Positions 32,927-45,733 of a stretch of DNA of 64,000 nucleotides are shown here, piece after piece; within the stretch, counting starts at the first letter, position 1, and every line of letters begins with the position of its first letter. The position numbers and the translations under genes were made by a program. Source of the DNA: Xestospongia bergquistia (lineage: Eukaryota > Porifera > Demospongiae > Haplosclerida > Petrosiidae); assembly GCA_963965975.1 (NCBI GenBank), contig OZ014411.1, positions 8,557,501 through 8,621,500 on the forward strand. The letters run 5' to 3'. Below the pieces are notes generated by a model, which saw only the letters and a program-made list of their open reading frames with translations, did not search any database and was not told the origin of the DNA.

Positions 32927-35279
32927 ATGTCGAGATCAGTGACTCTTAGAGAGCTAGTGACACAATTTAAACATCAATTCCCTCTTCTCGTGTCTATTTC
33001 AAGATTAGAAAATCCTGTTAGCAGTGACATCTCAATACAGAAAGGGCAGTTACTTTATGTACATTTCCATAAAGAGTTTTATACAGTCGATGTCAAAACA
33101 AGTGATGATGTTAAGTACAAAGTACCTCTTCGGTCATCACTTTCTTGTAGCGTCTTATATCAACCTCACAATAATGTAACGAGAGCGAAAAGTGGTTATG
33201 TTTTTAGGAATGTTTCTGAAGTTATTCATGCTAAACCACTGCCTAAAATGTTGTATGTTGAAGTTGGCTATTTAAGTCCCAATGGTGAAGAAATATCAAG
33301 TGTTGAAGAGGGGGAAATTCTTATAATAAATGGTGTTAGAAGTAGCAATAAAGTGAAGGTCTTAGAGTGTATGGATATCAATACCAGTGAGGTCAAATAT
33401 CTTGATGAAACATGTAATGCAACATTTTCTACAAAATCATCTCACTTAAATGTGGACTTATCAGAAGTTATACAACACCTCTCCTTACCACTACCAGTAC
33501 TCTTGTCTGCAGCCGATGACACTCAGCTTTTTACTGAGCTTGTTTGTACTATAACAGGCAAGTCTTTGTCTCAATCTGTCATTACTTCATTCTATGACAA
33601 TAATCTCTATGACAACACTTTTCAAGAAGTTATTGAGGTAATGACTGATGCTTTGATTAAGGTGAAATTAATTTCTTTATCAGCTTCTGAAAAATCTGAA
33701 CTTGAAAAATCAACATTTGATCTTGTAAAATCATTCTCACCAGCTATAATAACAGAAGTAATAGCTGACTTGTCTACTCCAGTAGATACTAAACTTCAAA
33801 CAGAGCTGTTTAGGTATTTGAAAAAGGATATTTACTGGTTTGAAGAAGTAGTGAAGCCAAAATTATCCTCATTAAAGGGTCATGGTCGTAGCTTCTCCTT
33901 AAACTATGATCAAGTTGGCAATACTCAGATGTCACAAGAATCAAAGGTATCAACATTAGAAAGAACTGCACCATTTTTGACTTCTGATAAGCCAAAGGAT
34001 GAAATATATTATGAAGACGTTGCACCTTTCATTAAATCTGGCAGTACCACATCAAGAGTGACCATTCCAGTGCCATTATTTGTACATGAAAATGATTCCA
34101 CAGAGAACACAAAGTATTCTCATGCTAAATTTGAGTGTCTTGATTCCACGTCCTGTCGTAACTATCCTTCAATAAAATCTATAGACGTTCCAGCCCCTAT
34201 TACTGGTAAGTTAATTAGTATCATTTTTTCATAGCAGTGTAGTTGATCAAGTTCTATATGGTCAAGATGAAGATACGGGCTAGTTGTTCTACAATATATG
34301 TTTTAAAAATAACTGATTATTTTTTTAGATGTAGATGATATTCCACCTCAAGTGCATGACACTAAAACAACCTCTCAAAAAATGCGACAGCAGTATCCCA
34401 TAGAAAATGTAAGACAATTATGCTAATATTATAATTAATTGGTTTATACTTTGTATGTATGAAACCATTAGATGATATTGTAAAATAGTTTTGCTTATAT
34501 ATTTATGTTCATTAACCCGTCAGTTGACATGCATAATGGCCTTTTAATTTTACTTTTAATTGCTATTATGTACTACTGCATGATCCATATTTTTTAAGAA
34601 ATCTAAATTGGAAATTTTACATAACATCAAAATACCAACAACTACTACCAGAACAAGTTGAAAAAAATATTATTTTGCAGATACAACTTGAGTTTTCAGA
34701 TCAAACATTTCATTTTTCTGCAAGCCTTGGAGATTTATCTGCTCAGCAACATTTAGCTTCTATAGCTTCAACACAATCAGTTCTTTACAACGTAACACAC
34801 CCTTCTTTTAATTGTAAAGACAAGACCAAAAATGATACTGTTCAAACTATTGGTTGGAGTGACGGTTTGAGTATAGGTATGTGATTTTTAGTTATACTAA
34901 CAATAAAGTTCTTCACATTACTACTATGTATAGATAGCAGTTTACAAAAGGGAACTGTAGATGCAGAGGTTAAAAAATGCAACCAAGTTAGATTGCAACA
35001 GTACACAGAAAAGGAGGTAATTAAGTCCAACGTCTATAACTAATGAATTATCCTTAAATAGATATATATATTACAATTGCTTGATGCATTTAATAGGTCC
35101 TAGATTTGTTGGATAAACTGAATTTAAGCAAATACAAGGAAAAATTTAAAGAGGAGCAAATCACAGGATCTTTGCTGCTAGAAATTGATGATGAAATCTT
35201 AAAAGAAGAATTAGGAGTTCATAGAAAACTTGATCGTCTTAAGATAATGAGACTGATTCAGGGAGATGTATCTTTATAG
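32927..35279 (+). CDS. Gene I: CABIT-SAM adaptor
   Basis: Exons 32927-34205, 34329-34408, 34681-34876, 34934-35016 and 35097-35279 join in phases 1, 0, 1, 0, giving 606 residues. The CABIT domain (about 5-250, CNATFST) is nearly identical to H, J, K and L. The tail has DEIYYEDVAPF. The third exon is shortened: where gene H starts it near 28311, gene I has a one-base insertion near 34633 that would break the frame. An acceptor-like attattttgcag ending at 34680 restores it. The SAM domain is VLDLLDKLNLSKYKEKF and ends VSL before TAG. The third-exon choice is inferred from phase, not from transcripts. Confidence 0.8.
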
Positions 35280-36600
35280 GACTCTGCTGTCTTGTAACTA
35301 TATCACATTGTCACATTAAATAATCTGTGCATTTTTTAAAATTAAACATGTTTTGGCTTATTTTATTATAAGGCTGTGGTCTAGCTTGTAGTGTTTATTC
35401 ATTTTATATGGTGTGGATGAAACGTATTTATCCTAATAATATATATCACCTACTTATTAATCATTTTTAACATACAATTCATAGCTTAAATGGACTGATT
35501 ACTATAAATTCTAGAATTCATGTGAATTACTCACAATATAATTTGTTGGTATGTTATATTATTACTTGTACCAAGCAACAATATTGAATATTGAATTTTG
35601 ATTGGTTAAGTTAATTTTATCATTATATGGATGGTTGGTTATACAGGTTGATTAACATGGAATCTACATATACTTTATGTGAATTACTGACTGTTTATAA
35701 CTAGTTGTTTGTTATACTATTAATTGTACAAAGCAATTATTTATACAACAAAATGAATGTAATATACTATTTTGATTTCAAATGTCCTAAGGAATTGACT
35801 GCTTCTCAAATGTTCTAAATAATGTGATAAACAGACAATTCTTAGAAGACTAGTAATGAAAACAGTATTATGTAGTTTGAATCATTTGATAAACAGTCAA
35901 TTGTTTACTTAATAGTACATCATTAATGATACTAATGTTATATTACTTTCTATTTGTACCAAATACACACAACCTGTATTACAAACATAATATTGATTCC
36001 TGGTAATGATTGTAATTTAACGGCAGATATGTTTACTAAAAGCCTAATGCTATAATGTTAATATACCTTATATATCTTTACAGGCCAAGAATGCAAAAGC
36101 ATATACAACATGACATTAAGATGCACAGGTAAAGTATCCAGTTCACATGTAACAACATTCACATGTAAAAGCACATCCCATTGACAAAACTATAGTCTTT
36201 GTTTGGTATTTTAAAAATACAGTTATAACACCACACAAATAAAGATATACATATGTATTACAAAACCCTGAAAAGTTATGCATTAAGTTAACAACATGTT
36301 ATTACATTGAATGTGTATCATATTATTGAATAAATGTCTGGTTGATCATTTTTTAAGTTTTATAATATGTTCCCTAGTTTGTCTTAATTCTTCAGTGTTT
36401 TACCTCTGCTGCTCTTCAAATTCTTTGTGTTAATTTAATGTTATTAAAACTCTTCTGTGTGTAGAGTTTTTTCTTGATTGATATATGTAAAGTTGAAGAA
36501 TGCATTGATAAATTTTCTAGATTTATATGTGAAAAAAAAAAGATTATCAACTTTGTTTAATATGATAGATAATTCTGAGTCGATATGTATACGTTAATAT

Positions 36601-36680
36601 AGATCAAAAGCACAAATCCTTACCAAGAAACTGGAGTGTCAGTACCACAGAATATTACCATAGAAAATATAGACTACTTG
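36601..36680 (+). pseudogene. Relic of a G-like CABIT gene (tail of exon 1)
   Basis: Sequence around TCCTTACCAAGAAACTGGAG and AGTACCACAGAATATT matches the end of the large exon of gene G, where the protein reads QYRSLPRKFEVESQYHSE, but stops and gaps interrupt it. It lies downstream of gene I, in the position that gene G would hold relative to the next H-like gene. The rest of 35280-37226 is AT-rich spacer with blocks shared with the regions after H and J. Confidence 0.6.
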
Positions 36681-37226
36681 CCCGTGATTGGACACGTGAT
36701 CCTAAAGAGCTCGATAAAAATTTAATTGACCGTGTCGACGTCCAAAGGAATGAATTAAATTTATTACTTTGCGGTGCTAAGCAAGTGCATTCGAAGCAGA
36801 ATTTCTTACAGTGCTTAAAGAATCAAGGTCATTTCTATTGGCGAACATGTTATTCAAAATATATTTTTGTTTATAATGCATTATTAAATGTTGACAGAAA
36901 ATTGATGTAAAATTGATGGAATTGTTCATTTGTATTAAAAAATTAAATGACACTTTTGAGACTCTATGTTCTTATACTAATTTTAATACTGAAATTATTA
37001 ACCAAAAATAAAATTAAATGAATAAAATACATGGGTTTAAGACAATAACCATGTTGCTTCATTGTTCTGTTATGCAGAATTAAAAACTTTAATTTTAGCC
37101 AATTTCAAATTATTATTACATCATAATAAGATGATACAACATATTGTTTATTCTGGGAGAAGGATTGTAGCCTGGGCGTTTCCCAATCTGGTCACGTAGT
37201 CTATACAATCTATGTAAATTGTATAT

Positions 37227-38508
37227 GGAAGCTACTGAAGCCTCAGACAGACATTCCAATTCAATTTCAATTAAACGGGGTTATACGGAGTTTGAATATC
37301 TGTCCTCGGCTTCCCTAAATAATAGAAGTACAATATACAACAAAAGTCAGGGACCGAATCTAACTAGAAACATCTCGCTGATCAGAAAGATAGCTCGTGG
37401 TACTTACACTCCGCGTTTTATTAAGTAATAAGAAAAGCCTAGAAGTGGCGCACATGCCAGAAATGGAATTAGGAATAAGAAATATCAACTGGGTCGTACT
37501 GAAGCCGCAGACGGACATTCCAATTCCTGTTTCTTATTTCTTTCGCGAATCTTGGCGTATTAAAAAATCCCAAATAACAACCAAGCACTGAAGCCGCAGA
37601 CGGACATTCCAATTCCTTTTTCTTATTTCTTCTGCGGTTAGCTATCGATCACACGAAAACGCAAAGAAGAGAAAGTATGAACAACGTATTCGAGAGATTG
37701 AACATTCCTCGTTTACACCGCTGGTAATGTCATTGACAGGGGGACTAGGACGGGAGGCTAATGTGGCATATAAGCACCTCGCCTCCCTTCTGGCAGAGAG
37801 ACGGAATCAACCTTACAGCAGCACAATGGGCTGGCTTAGATGTTCCCTTTCGTTTGCCCTCCTTCAGTCATCCATCCTCTGTATCAGGGGCTCTCGATCC
37901 TCTACTGGTCGTGTCATTCAAGAACCTCCTCCTATGGACCTGGTCTCTTCTGAGGCCCAGTTGTCCACGGTGTAAATTTAATTATTGTTTAAACACATCA
38001 TATCATATAAGTATCTATAATATGTACTTCTATTATTTATTTATTTATTTATCTATTATAATACTGTATATATACTATTATCACTTCTTGCTATGTTTGG
38101 CATTACTATAGATTCTGCTATTAAAAAAAATTTCTTCCGCGGACCTTGGCGTATTTAAAAATTCCAATTAACGATCCAGTTGATGAGTTGGAAATAGGAA
38201 TTTGAATGTCCGTCTGAGGCTTCCGTAACCAAGTTATGAGTTCCAATTTCTTATTCATAATTCCATTTTTGACATGTGCGCCATTTGTAGGCTTTTCATG
38301 TTACTTAATAAAACGCTGAGCGGGAGTACCAGGAGCAGTCTCTTAGAATCGAGCGTCAGCGAGATGTTTCCAGTTAGGTTGGGTCCCTGACTTTGGTTGT
38401 ATATTGTAGTTCTATTATTATATTTAGGGAAGCCGAGGACGGATATTCAAACGCCGTATAACTCCGTTTAATTGAAATTGTAAGAATGTCCGTCTGAGGC
38501 TTCCGTAC
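37227..38508. mobile_element. Fold-back element with long inverted arms and a captured retroelement piece
   Basis: The left arm (about 37227-37470) and right arm (about 38260-38508) are complements: AACGGGGTTATACGGAGTTT on the left faces AACGCCGTATAACTCCGTTT on the right, and AGTCAGGGACC faces GGTCCCTGACT. A 28-base motif (TGAAGCCGCAGACGGACATT and onward) occurs three times on the left and inverted twice on the right. The unrelated centre carries the C-terminal fragment of a retroelement polyprotein. It sits directly upstream of gene J, ending 14 bases before its ETS-like box. Confidence 0.75.
37634..37975 (+). pseudogene. C-terminal fragment of a retroelement polyprotein
   Basis: One frame reads through KYEQRIREIEHSSFTPLV, then GLGREANVAYKHLASLLAER, then GWLRCSLSFALLQSSILC, and stops at TAA. 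This is the pattern of the extreme C-terminus of reverse-transcriptase polyproteins that are frequent in cnidarian and sponge genomes. It is recognised by general resemblance only. The upstream reverse transcriptase is absent. Base composition is more GC-rich than its surroundings, fitting capture by the fold-back element. Confidence 0.55.
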
Positions 38509-38521
38509 ATAATAGTTATTG

Positions 38522-38530
38522 ACTTCCGGT
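38522..38530 (+). promoter_or_regulatory. ETS-like box upstream of gene J
   Basis: ACTTCCGGT, 50 bases before ATG 38572 and 14 bases after the fold-back element. The insertion removed the farther upstream sequence shared by I, K and L but left this box. Confidence 0.5.
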
Positions 38531-38571
38531 AGGATTAGCCGGCAAAATTGCATATGTGAAAAAGTAACAAT

Positions 38572-40923
38572 ATGTCGAGATCAGTGACTCTTACAGAGCT
38601 GGTGACACAATTTAAACATCAATTCCCTCTTCTCGTGTCTATTTCAAGACTACAAAATCCCGTTGGCACTGACATCTCTATACAAAAAGGGCAGTTACTT
38701 TATGTACATTTCCATAAAGAGTTTTATACAGTCGACATCAAAACAAGTGATGGTGTAAAGTACAAAGTACCTCTTCGGTCATCACTTTCTTGTAGCGTCT
38801 TATATCAACCTCACAATATTGTAACAAGAGCGAAAGGTGGTTATGTTTTTGAGAATGTTTCTGAAGTTATTCGTGCTAAACCACTGCCTAAAATGTTGTA
38901 TGTTGAAGTTGGCTATTTAAGTTCCAATGGTGAAGAAATATCAAGTGTTGAAGAGGGTGAAATTCTTATAATAAATGGTGTTAGAAGTAACAATAAAGTG
39001 AAGGTCTTAGAGTGTATGAATATCAATACCAGTGAGGTCAAATATCTTGACGAAACATGTAATGCAACATTTTCTACAAAATCATCTCACTTAAAGGTGG
39101 ACTTGTCAGAAGTTATACAACACCTCTCCTTACCACTACCAGTACTATTTTGTGCGTCCGATGATAGTCAGCTTTCTACTGATTTTGTTTGTACTATAAC
39201 AGGCAAGTCTCTATCTCAATCTGTCATTACTTCATTCTATGACACCAATATTTATGACAACGATTGTCAAGAAGTTATTGAGGTAGTGACTGATGCTTTA
39301 GTTAAGGTAAAAGTAAATTCTCTATCAGCTTCTGAAAAAGCCAAACTTGAAAAGTCAACATTTGATCTTGTAAAAACATTCTCTCCAGCTATAATAACAG
39401 AAGTAATAGCTGACTTGTCTACTCCAGTAGATACTAAACTTCAAACAGAGCTGTTTAGGCATGTGAAAGAGGATATTTACTGGTGTGAAGAAGTGGTAAT
39501 GCCACAATTATCCTCTTTAAAGAATGGCACCTTTTCCCTAAAAAAAGATCTAGTTGATGATACACAGATGTCACGAGAATTAAAACTATCAGCATTAGAA
39601 AGGACTATGCCATTTCTGACTTCTGATAAACCAGAAGACGCAATATATGAAGACATTGTACCTTTGAGTAGATCTGACTGTAGTACATCTGGAGTGACCA
39701 TTTCAGTGCCATTATTAGTACATGAAAAAGATTCACAAGAGAGTACAGAGTATTCTTATGCTAAATTTGAATGTCTTAATTCTATATCCAGTTGTAGCTA
39801 TCCTTCAAAAAAATCTGTAGAAGTTCCAGCCCCTATTACTGGTAAGTTTTAGTATCATTTTCTCTTAGCAGTGTAATTGATCAAGTTCTTTATGGTCAAG
39901 ACCATATTGATACATGCTAGCTATTCTAGTCTTATAAATTTTATTCTTAAAAAAAAACTGATTATTTATTTTAGATGTAGATGATATATCACCTGTAGTG
40001 GATGACGTTACTAAAACAACATCACAGAACGTGCTACAACTCTATACCACAGGAAAGGTAAGATGGTTATGTTAATGTTATAATTGATTGGTTTAAAAAC
40101 CATGAAATGATAAAGTATGTAATATATTCTTGTTGATATTACATCATAAGTTCATTGACCTGTCAGTTGAAATAATGGCCTTACTTTTGATCACTAGTAT
40201 ATACTACTGCATGATTTCACATTTTTAAAAAGTAATCTAAATCCCTTTATAACATCAAAATGCCACAGCTACTACCAAAACAAATCAAACAGAATATTAC
40301 TTTGTAGACACAACGTGAGTCATTAGATCAAGCACTTCATTTCTCTGCAAGTACTAGCCTTGCAGGTTTACCTGCTCAGCAACACTCACCTTCTATAGCA
40401 TCAACACCTTCATCACAATCAGTGCTTTATAAAAAACACCTTCCTTTGAATTGTGAAGACAAGACCAAAAATGATGTTGCTCAAAGTGATGATTGGAATG
40501 ACAGTTTGAGTATAGGTATGTGGTTTTAGTTTACTAACAATGTAGTTCTTTGCATTATTACTATGAATAGATAGAAGTTTACAAAAAAGAACTGTTGATG
40601 CAGATGTTAAAAAATCCAACAAAGATAGATTGGAACAGTACACAGTAAAGGAGGTAATTATTAAGTACAACATATCTGACTAATGATCTATACTTTAATT
40701 GAGATATGACATATTACAATTGCTTGATACATTTAAATAGGTCCTAGATTTGTTGGATAAACTGCATTTAAACAAATACAAGGAAGCATTTGAAGAGGAA
40801 CAAATCACAGGATCTTTGCTGCTAGAAATTGATGATGAAATCTTAAAAGAAGAATTAGGAGTTCATAGAAAACTTGATCGTCTTAAGATAATGAGAGTGA
40901 TCGAAGGACGTGTATCTTTATAG
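38572..40923 (+). CDS. Gene J: CABIT-SAM adaptor
   Basis: Exons 38572-39841, 39975-40057, 40308-40515, 40571-40653 and 40741-40923 join in phases 1, 0, 1, 0, giving 608 residues. The start is MSRSVTLTEL; the CABIT domain covers about 5-250 with CNATFST; the tail has AIYEDIVPL. As in gene I, the third exon probably starts late, after tactttgtag at 40307. The older exon start would give an in-frame TAG at 40305-40307, because that acceptor itself reads as a stop. The SAM domain is VLDLLDKLHLNKYKEAF. The third-exon start is phase-based inference. Confidence 0.8.
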
Positions 40924-41628
40924 GACTCTGCCACAATGGAACTATATCACATTATCATATTAAATATTCTGTACATGTTTTCAAATTGATTTTTTAAATA
41001 TATTTGTCGTTATTTTGTCATAAAGTTATTTGTCTTGTATTATTTTTTCATTGCGTGTGTGGATGTATACGTAGTTTATTTTATCCTAATAATATATATC
41101 ACTTACTTCAATGTAAGCATTAATATGTTATTTTAATAACTAATGTGTATTTTGCATGAGTGGATTACTATGGAATATTAATTTTAACAGTGTTGTTAGG
41201 ACACTAGTAATGAAAACAGTATTATGTAGTTTGAATCATATGATAAACAGTGAATTCCTTACTAATAACAGTATATTTGTAATCAAAATATTATTATGTT
41301 ATTTTCTATTTGCATGAAATGCATACAAAGTGTATAATGTACATAATATTGATTAAACTAATGAATCAGTTTTCAATGTATGTTAATGATTATAATTTAA
41401 AGGCAGATAAAATCATAATTGCTATATATTGTTAATGACTTATATACCTAACAGATAAAGAATGTAAAGAGCATATATAAGTGACCATAAGATGCACAGA
41501 TAAAGTATTCAATTTACATGGAACAACATTCACATGTAAATTGAAAAGCACATCCCAATGGCAAAACTTTATTTGTTTCAAAATTTTAAAATAGAGCTAT
41601 AACACCACAGAAATAAATGTCACAGAAA

Positions 41629-41859
41629 TGTGACCTGATTTGCAAAAAGGGACCTCTTCTGTCAAAATATTTGTGACCTGATTTGTAAACAAAACCAATG
41701 TTAAAACATATCAAAAAACAGTTTTGCATACATACAGAATAGTCATGCATTATAGCAACTGTGTGTATACAAAACTGAGATGTTTTCACAGTGGTTTGTT
41801 CACAAATAAGGTCACAAATGCTTTGAAAGAAGTGGTCCCTTTTTGCAAATCAGGTCACA
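41629..41859. mobile_element. MITE with TGTGACCTGATTTGC ends, copy 1
   Basis: 231 bases beginning TGTGACCTGATTTGCAAAAA and ending with the complement TTTTTGCAAATCAGGTCACA. A second inverted pair (TTTGTGACCTGATTTG versus AAGGTCACAAATG) lies just inside. It has no coding capacity. A second copy is at 51294-51531. It lies in the spacer downstream of gene J. Confidence 0.88.
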
Positions 41860-41876
41860 TGTATATATATATATAG

Positions 41877-41907
<31 letters not shown>

Positions 41908-41915
41908 TATATATA

Positions 41916-42368
41916 CAGTAGTCCCTCTTTTGAGAGACCACCCCTAAATCCACCGAAGTCTGGTCTCTCAAAAGAGGTGGTCCTCCATTGGAGGAGGGTG
42001 GAGTTGTGGGTGTGGTTAAAATATTATTGCTTGGATCTGGGTCTTTCCGACTCCGAATTCACTAGCTACTTTACGACAAGACATTCCACTGTCAATCTTC
42101 TTTAGCACTTCTAATCGTTGCTCCAGATTCAGGACCTTTCGCTTTCTACCAGTCATCTTGTCGAACACCGCGTGCTTTAGATGATGGGGTGGAGCCTGCG
42201 CATGCGCAAACGGGTAACGGTCGCTAAATCGTGTAGTCGGCATCTGTCCGCTGGTCGGTGGTCTTGTGTGAGAGGTTAGGTTGTATGGTACGTGCATCCG
42301 TACAGGTGCTTTCTGGTCTCTAATTGGAGGTGGTCTCTTATTGGAGGGGTCTCTCAAAAGAGGGACCA

Positions 42369-42371
<3 letters not shown>
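41916..42371 (-). mobile_element. Mini-Tigger element retaining a transposase DNA-binding segment
   Basis: 456 bases with terminal repeats CAGTAGTCCCTCTTTTGAGA and the complement TCTCAAAAGAGGGACCACTG, flanked by TA on both sides (41914-41915, 42372-42373). On the minus strand, 42156-42016 encodes MTGRKRKVLNLEQRLEVL and on to SEFGVGKTQIQ, the N-terminal helix-turn-helix of CENP-B/jerky-type transposases. The catalytic domain is deleted, so it is non-autonomous. It sits between AT microsatellites. Confidence 0.85.
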
Positions 42372-42410
<39 letters not shown>

Positions 42411-42484
42411 GTATATGTATATGTGTGTGTGTGTGTATGTGTGTGTATGTATGTATATATATACATGTATGTATGTATGTATGT
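42372..42484. repeat. Compound AT/GT microsatellite
   Basis: TA dinucleotides grade into TGTATA, TG and GTAT repeats directly after the mini-Tigger. Apparent reading frames through it (tyrosine/isoleucine/valine runs) are artefacts of the repeat. Confidence 0.9.
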
Positions 42485-42802
42485 ATTACAAAACCCTGAG
42501 CAGTTATGCATTTAGTTAACAACATATTATCACATCGAGTATCATATTACGGAGTGAATATTGGTTGATCCTTTTTTTTAAGTTTTACTTTGTGTCCCTA
42601 TCAAGGTTTAATCCTTCAGTGCTTTAACTCTGTTGCTCTTCTTTGTGTTAATTCACTTTTATTCAAACACTTTATTTGTAGTGATTTATATATGTAACCT
42701 TGAAGAATGCATTGAGAAATCTTCTAGATTTATATGTGAAAACAAAAGAGATCATCAACTTTGTTCAATGTGATAGATCTTTCTGTATATATACGTTAAT
42801 AT

Positions 42803-43730
42803 AGATCAACAGTGCAAGTACTTACCAAGAACCTTGAGCTGGAATGTCGGTATCAATCTGTGTCAAATATTACCATAGACTTCGTGACTGGGATTGGAAA
42901 CGAATCACGTGATGCTGTAGAATCAATAAACACTTGAAAATGTACTACTTGTCGACGTCCAAAGCAAACTCATTCGAAGCAGAATTTCTTACAGTGCTTA
43001 AATAATCAAACTCATCACTATTGATCAACATGTTCTCTAAATATTTTTGTTTATTATTTTATAATGAATTCTAAAATGTTTACAAAATGGTAATTTAAAA
43101 TTGATGGAATTGCTCATTTGTATTAAAAATAAAAAAAACAATTTTGGGACTCCAGTTTCTTATACTGACTGAACACTGAAATTATTAACTACAAATGGTA
43201 TTAAAAGAATAAACTACATAAGCTTAAGCAAATGACTTTAAAGTAAGTCTTTTCACTTAATGATAAATTAATGGCAAGCCCACCAAGGTACTTATACTAA
43301 TGGTACTTTAGATCTTATATAGAGTCATACAGTCTAGCAATTCAGTTAAACATTGAAACATAAAGCATTGTTGTGTTAGCATATTGAGGTTCACTATAAC
43401 AGCTTCAATGTTTTGTTATGTAGAATTAAAACTCTAATTTTAACCATTTTGAAATCATTATCACATCATGACACAGCATGGAGAAAGAGTAAGTGAGCTG
43501 GACTTTTCCCAATCCAGTCAAGTAGTCTATACAATCTATGGAATGACGGTGCAAAGAACGTTGTGTATATAAATATTTTTTTAATTATAATAGATTTATT
43601 GGTAAAGGTAGTCTTTTTGAAAAGCATGTTGAATTGACATACTAATGTGACACATGAGAAAATGTCTTTATCAAGGAGCTTAGAAATGAACAAGATGCAT
43701 CACATCAACAACAACAAGGTAAACACAAAA
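42803..43730 (+). pseudogene. Relic of a G-like CABIT gene
   Basis: Around 42815-42880 the sequence CTTACCAAGAACCTTGAGCT matches the tail of the large exon of gene G. Around 43640-43725, atgtgacacatgagaaaatg, a TCAAGGAG stretch and ACAACAACAAGGTAAACAC match its second exon and that exon's donor site. Stops and insertions separate the pieces. No CABIT core remains between them. It lies downstream of gene J, paralleling the relic after gene I. Confidence 0.65.
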
Positions 43731-45569
43731 GTATGTAATGTAACAGGATGCAAACTAAATAATTCAATTATTAGCAAATTAACAAAATTCATGTATATTT
43801 GCAACACCCAGTCCATATGACATTTTTTGCACTAAGTCAACTAATGAACTGTAACATGCTGCATGCTATTAAGACAGAAAATGTGATAAGTATCTATTTA
43901 TGTCATATACAATAGCCCCAAACTAGAAGATAGGCCAACCTATATCATAAATTAATATTATAACTTGATTTTCAGAAGTTGAAGTCAGCCCCAAGGCCAA
44001 ATAGCAGATCAGACAGAGTCATGATTCCAATAAACACTTTACGTTTAATTTCAAGTCTATGATTCTACAGACTGTGAGCCACTATTTTTTCAAGAATTTT
44101 TACAGATAGTACACAATCAATCAGTACAATAACAACTCAATCAACATCAATATCCTCACAGTCTACTATCACTATATATTAGTATGCATCATAAATTTGT
44201 AGTAACCAGCCCAGATAGTAATTATTGTAACAGGTAAAGCTGTGGCTTAGAAAAAATTTCAACCAAATGACATGATATCCTAAAAAAGACCTTAATATAG
44301 TATGAACTAGATACTGTTGCAACAATTATTGCTATAAATGTATAACTTTAAATGAATAATTTCAGTGAGTTCATAATCAAATTTAGGTTGAAACAAAGAG
44401 AGTTTTCATAATGAACTACTCATGCTATATTATTTGCAAACAGAGTCTTTGAATTCTAATAGCTATGAAGCAGGTTTTAATTTAGCAGTAATGTTCTGAC
44501 AAATTCTAGATGAAAGATTATAGACTAAAGAAAAGTTAAGTACCAATTGCCAGAAATCTTTAACTTCACTAACCAAGAACAGTTAGTTGTTTGTTCAAAG
44601 TGTGTAGCTGATGATTATGAAAGATTTTGTAAGACTTGTGTACCAAGATGCATGATAACACAGCTGAAACTACATATAAACATATCTTGAAATTTTCTAA
44701 CAAGTATGGGAGTTCCTTTGAAGTACTGGAGAGGACAAGCCAAGGACTTTTAAAAGACATATCACTGGCATATAAAAAAGATTATTTGATGAGAATGCCT
44801 TTGGTAATTGGTATCCCTGAGCACTGCTTGGTACTTTTTTCTGAAGTTCTGCTTATGAGATTTATCTTTTGCAGAAGAGATCGAGTTATTTATAGTGTGA
44901 AAGGAGACATAGAATGACAATTTAATCAAAAAATTTCTGTTTGTCTGTGACATAGAAAAGATTACTAATCAACTATGTCAATGATAAGGTCGTTACATTA
45001 ACTTAGAAGCTATGTAGTTTGGTATGCATCTCATATAACTTGACATGCTAAAACTACAGCTCAACCTGCAAATGCTTTTGGATGCAATTATAGCCATATT
45101 GATAGATGGTATTCCAATTTGACAAGTTACAAGAATTCAGACAATTTGTAATGTTTTGAACAAATATTCAAGTAAGGACAAAACTTTTCAAAGAGCTACA
45201 TAAACTATTAAACATTTATTTGTCAATTCTAGTAACAACATCCACTGCTGTGGGCAAAAGTAGTTAGTAATGGTCATGATGATTCCTTAAAAGAAATGCC
45301 AAAGTTTAAGTCAAAGTAGAAATCAACAACTCTACTTGATCAGCACGTGTCTTCATGTAAAGTTCATTGAAATTATATCCCTCAATTGTAACCGATAAGG
45401 TCTATAGCAGGGGAAGTTATACTTTAACAGGCTGAGGATATGAAGAACATAAAGACATTATATTAGGAACTTCATGAAAACTAGAGAAATAGAACTGATT
45501 ACATTGCTTCCACTGTTGGTTTAAGTAATTATTTATTCAGTGATGTATCAACAAATAATTATATAAATC
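43731..45569. other. Spacer with remains of older duplications
   Basis: No intact gene. Blocks at 43840-43980 and 44990-45100 pair with blocks in the H-I spacer. The frame at 44636-44917 has no recognisable domain and no counterpart that keeps the frame, so I do not call it a gene. Confidence 0.4.
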
Positions 45570-45733
45570 AATTAATGATTGTTACATGATGTTTAATTGT
45601 AGATATAACAAGTACTAATGGTATTGATTCAATTCTCTGAAGAATCATTTGCAAAAGCACTCAGAATCAATTCATCAATATTGAAGTCTGGGCCACATGT
45701 TGTTTTATTACATTTTTCATGTAGGAAAATGTG

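Noticed and set aside
42281..42519. Three overlapping frames rich in Tyr, Ile, Val and Cys
   Set aside because: They are translations of the TA/TG microsatellite after the mini-Tigger in different frames.
44636..44917. 93-codon frame in the J-K spacer
   Set aside because: The related spacer between H and I does not keep this frame, and no domain is visible.
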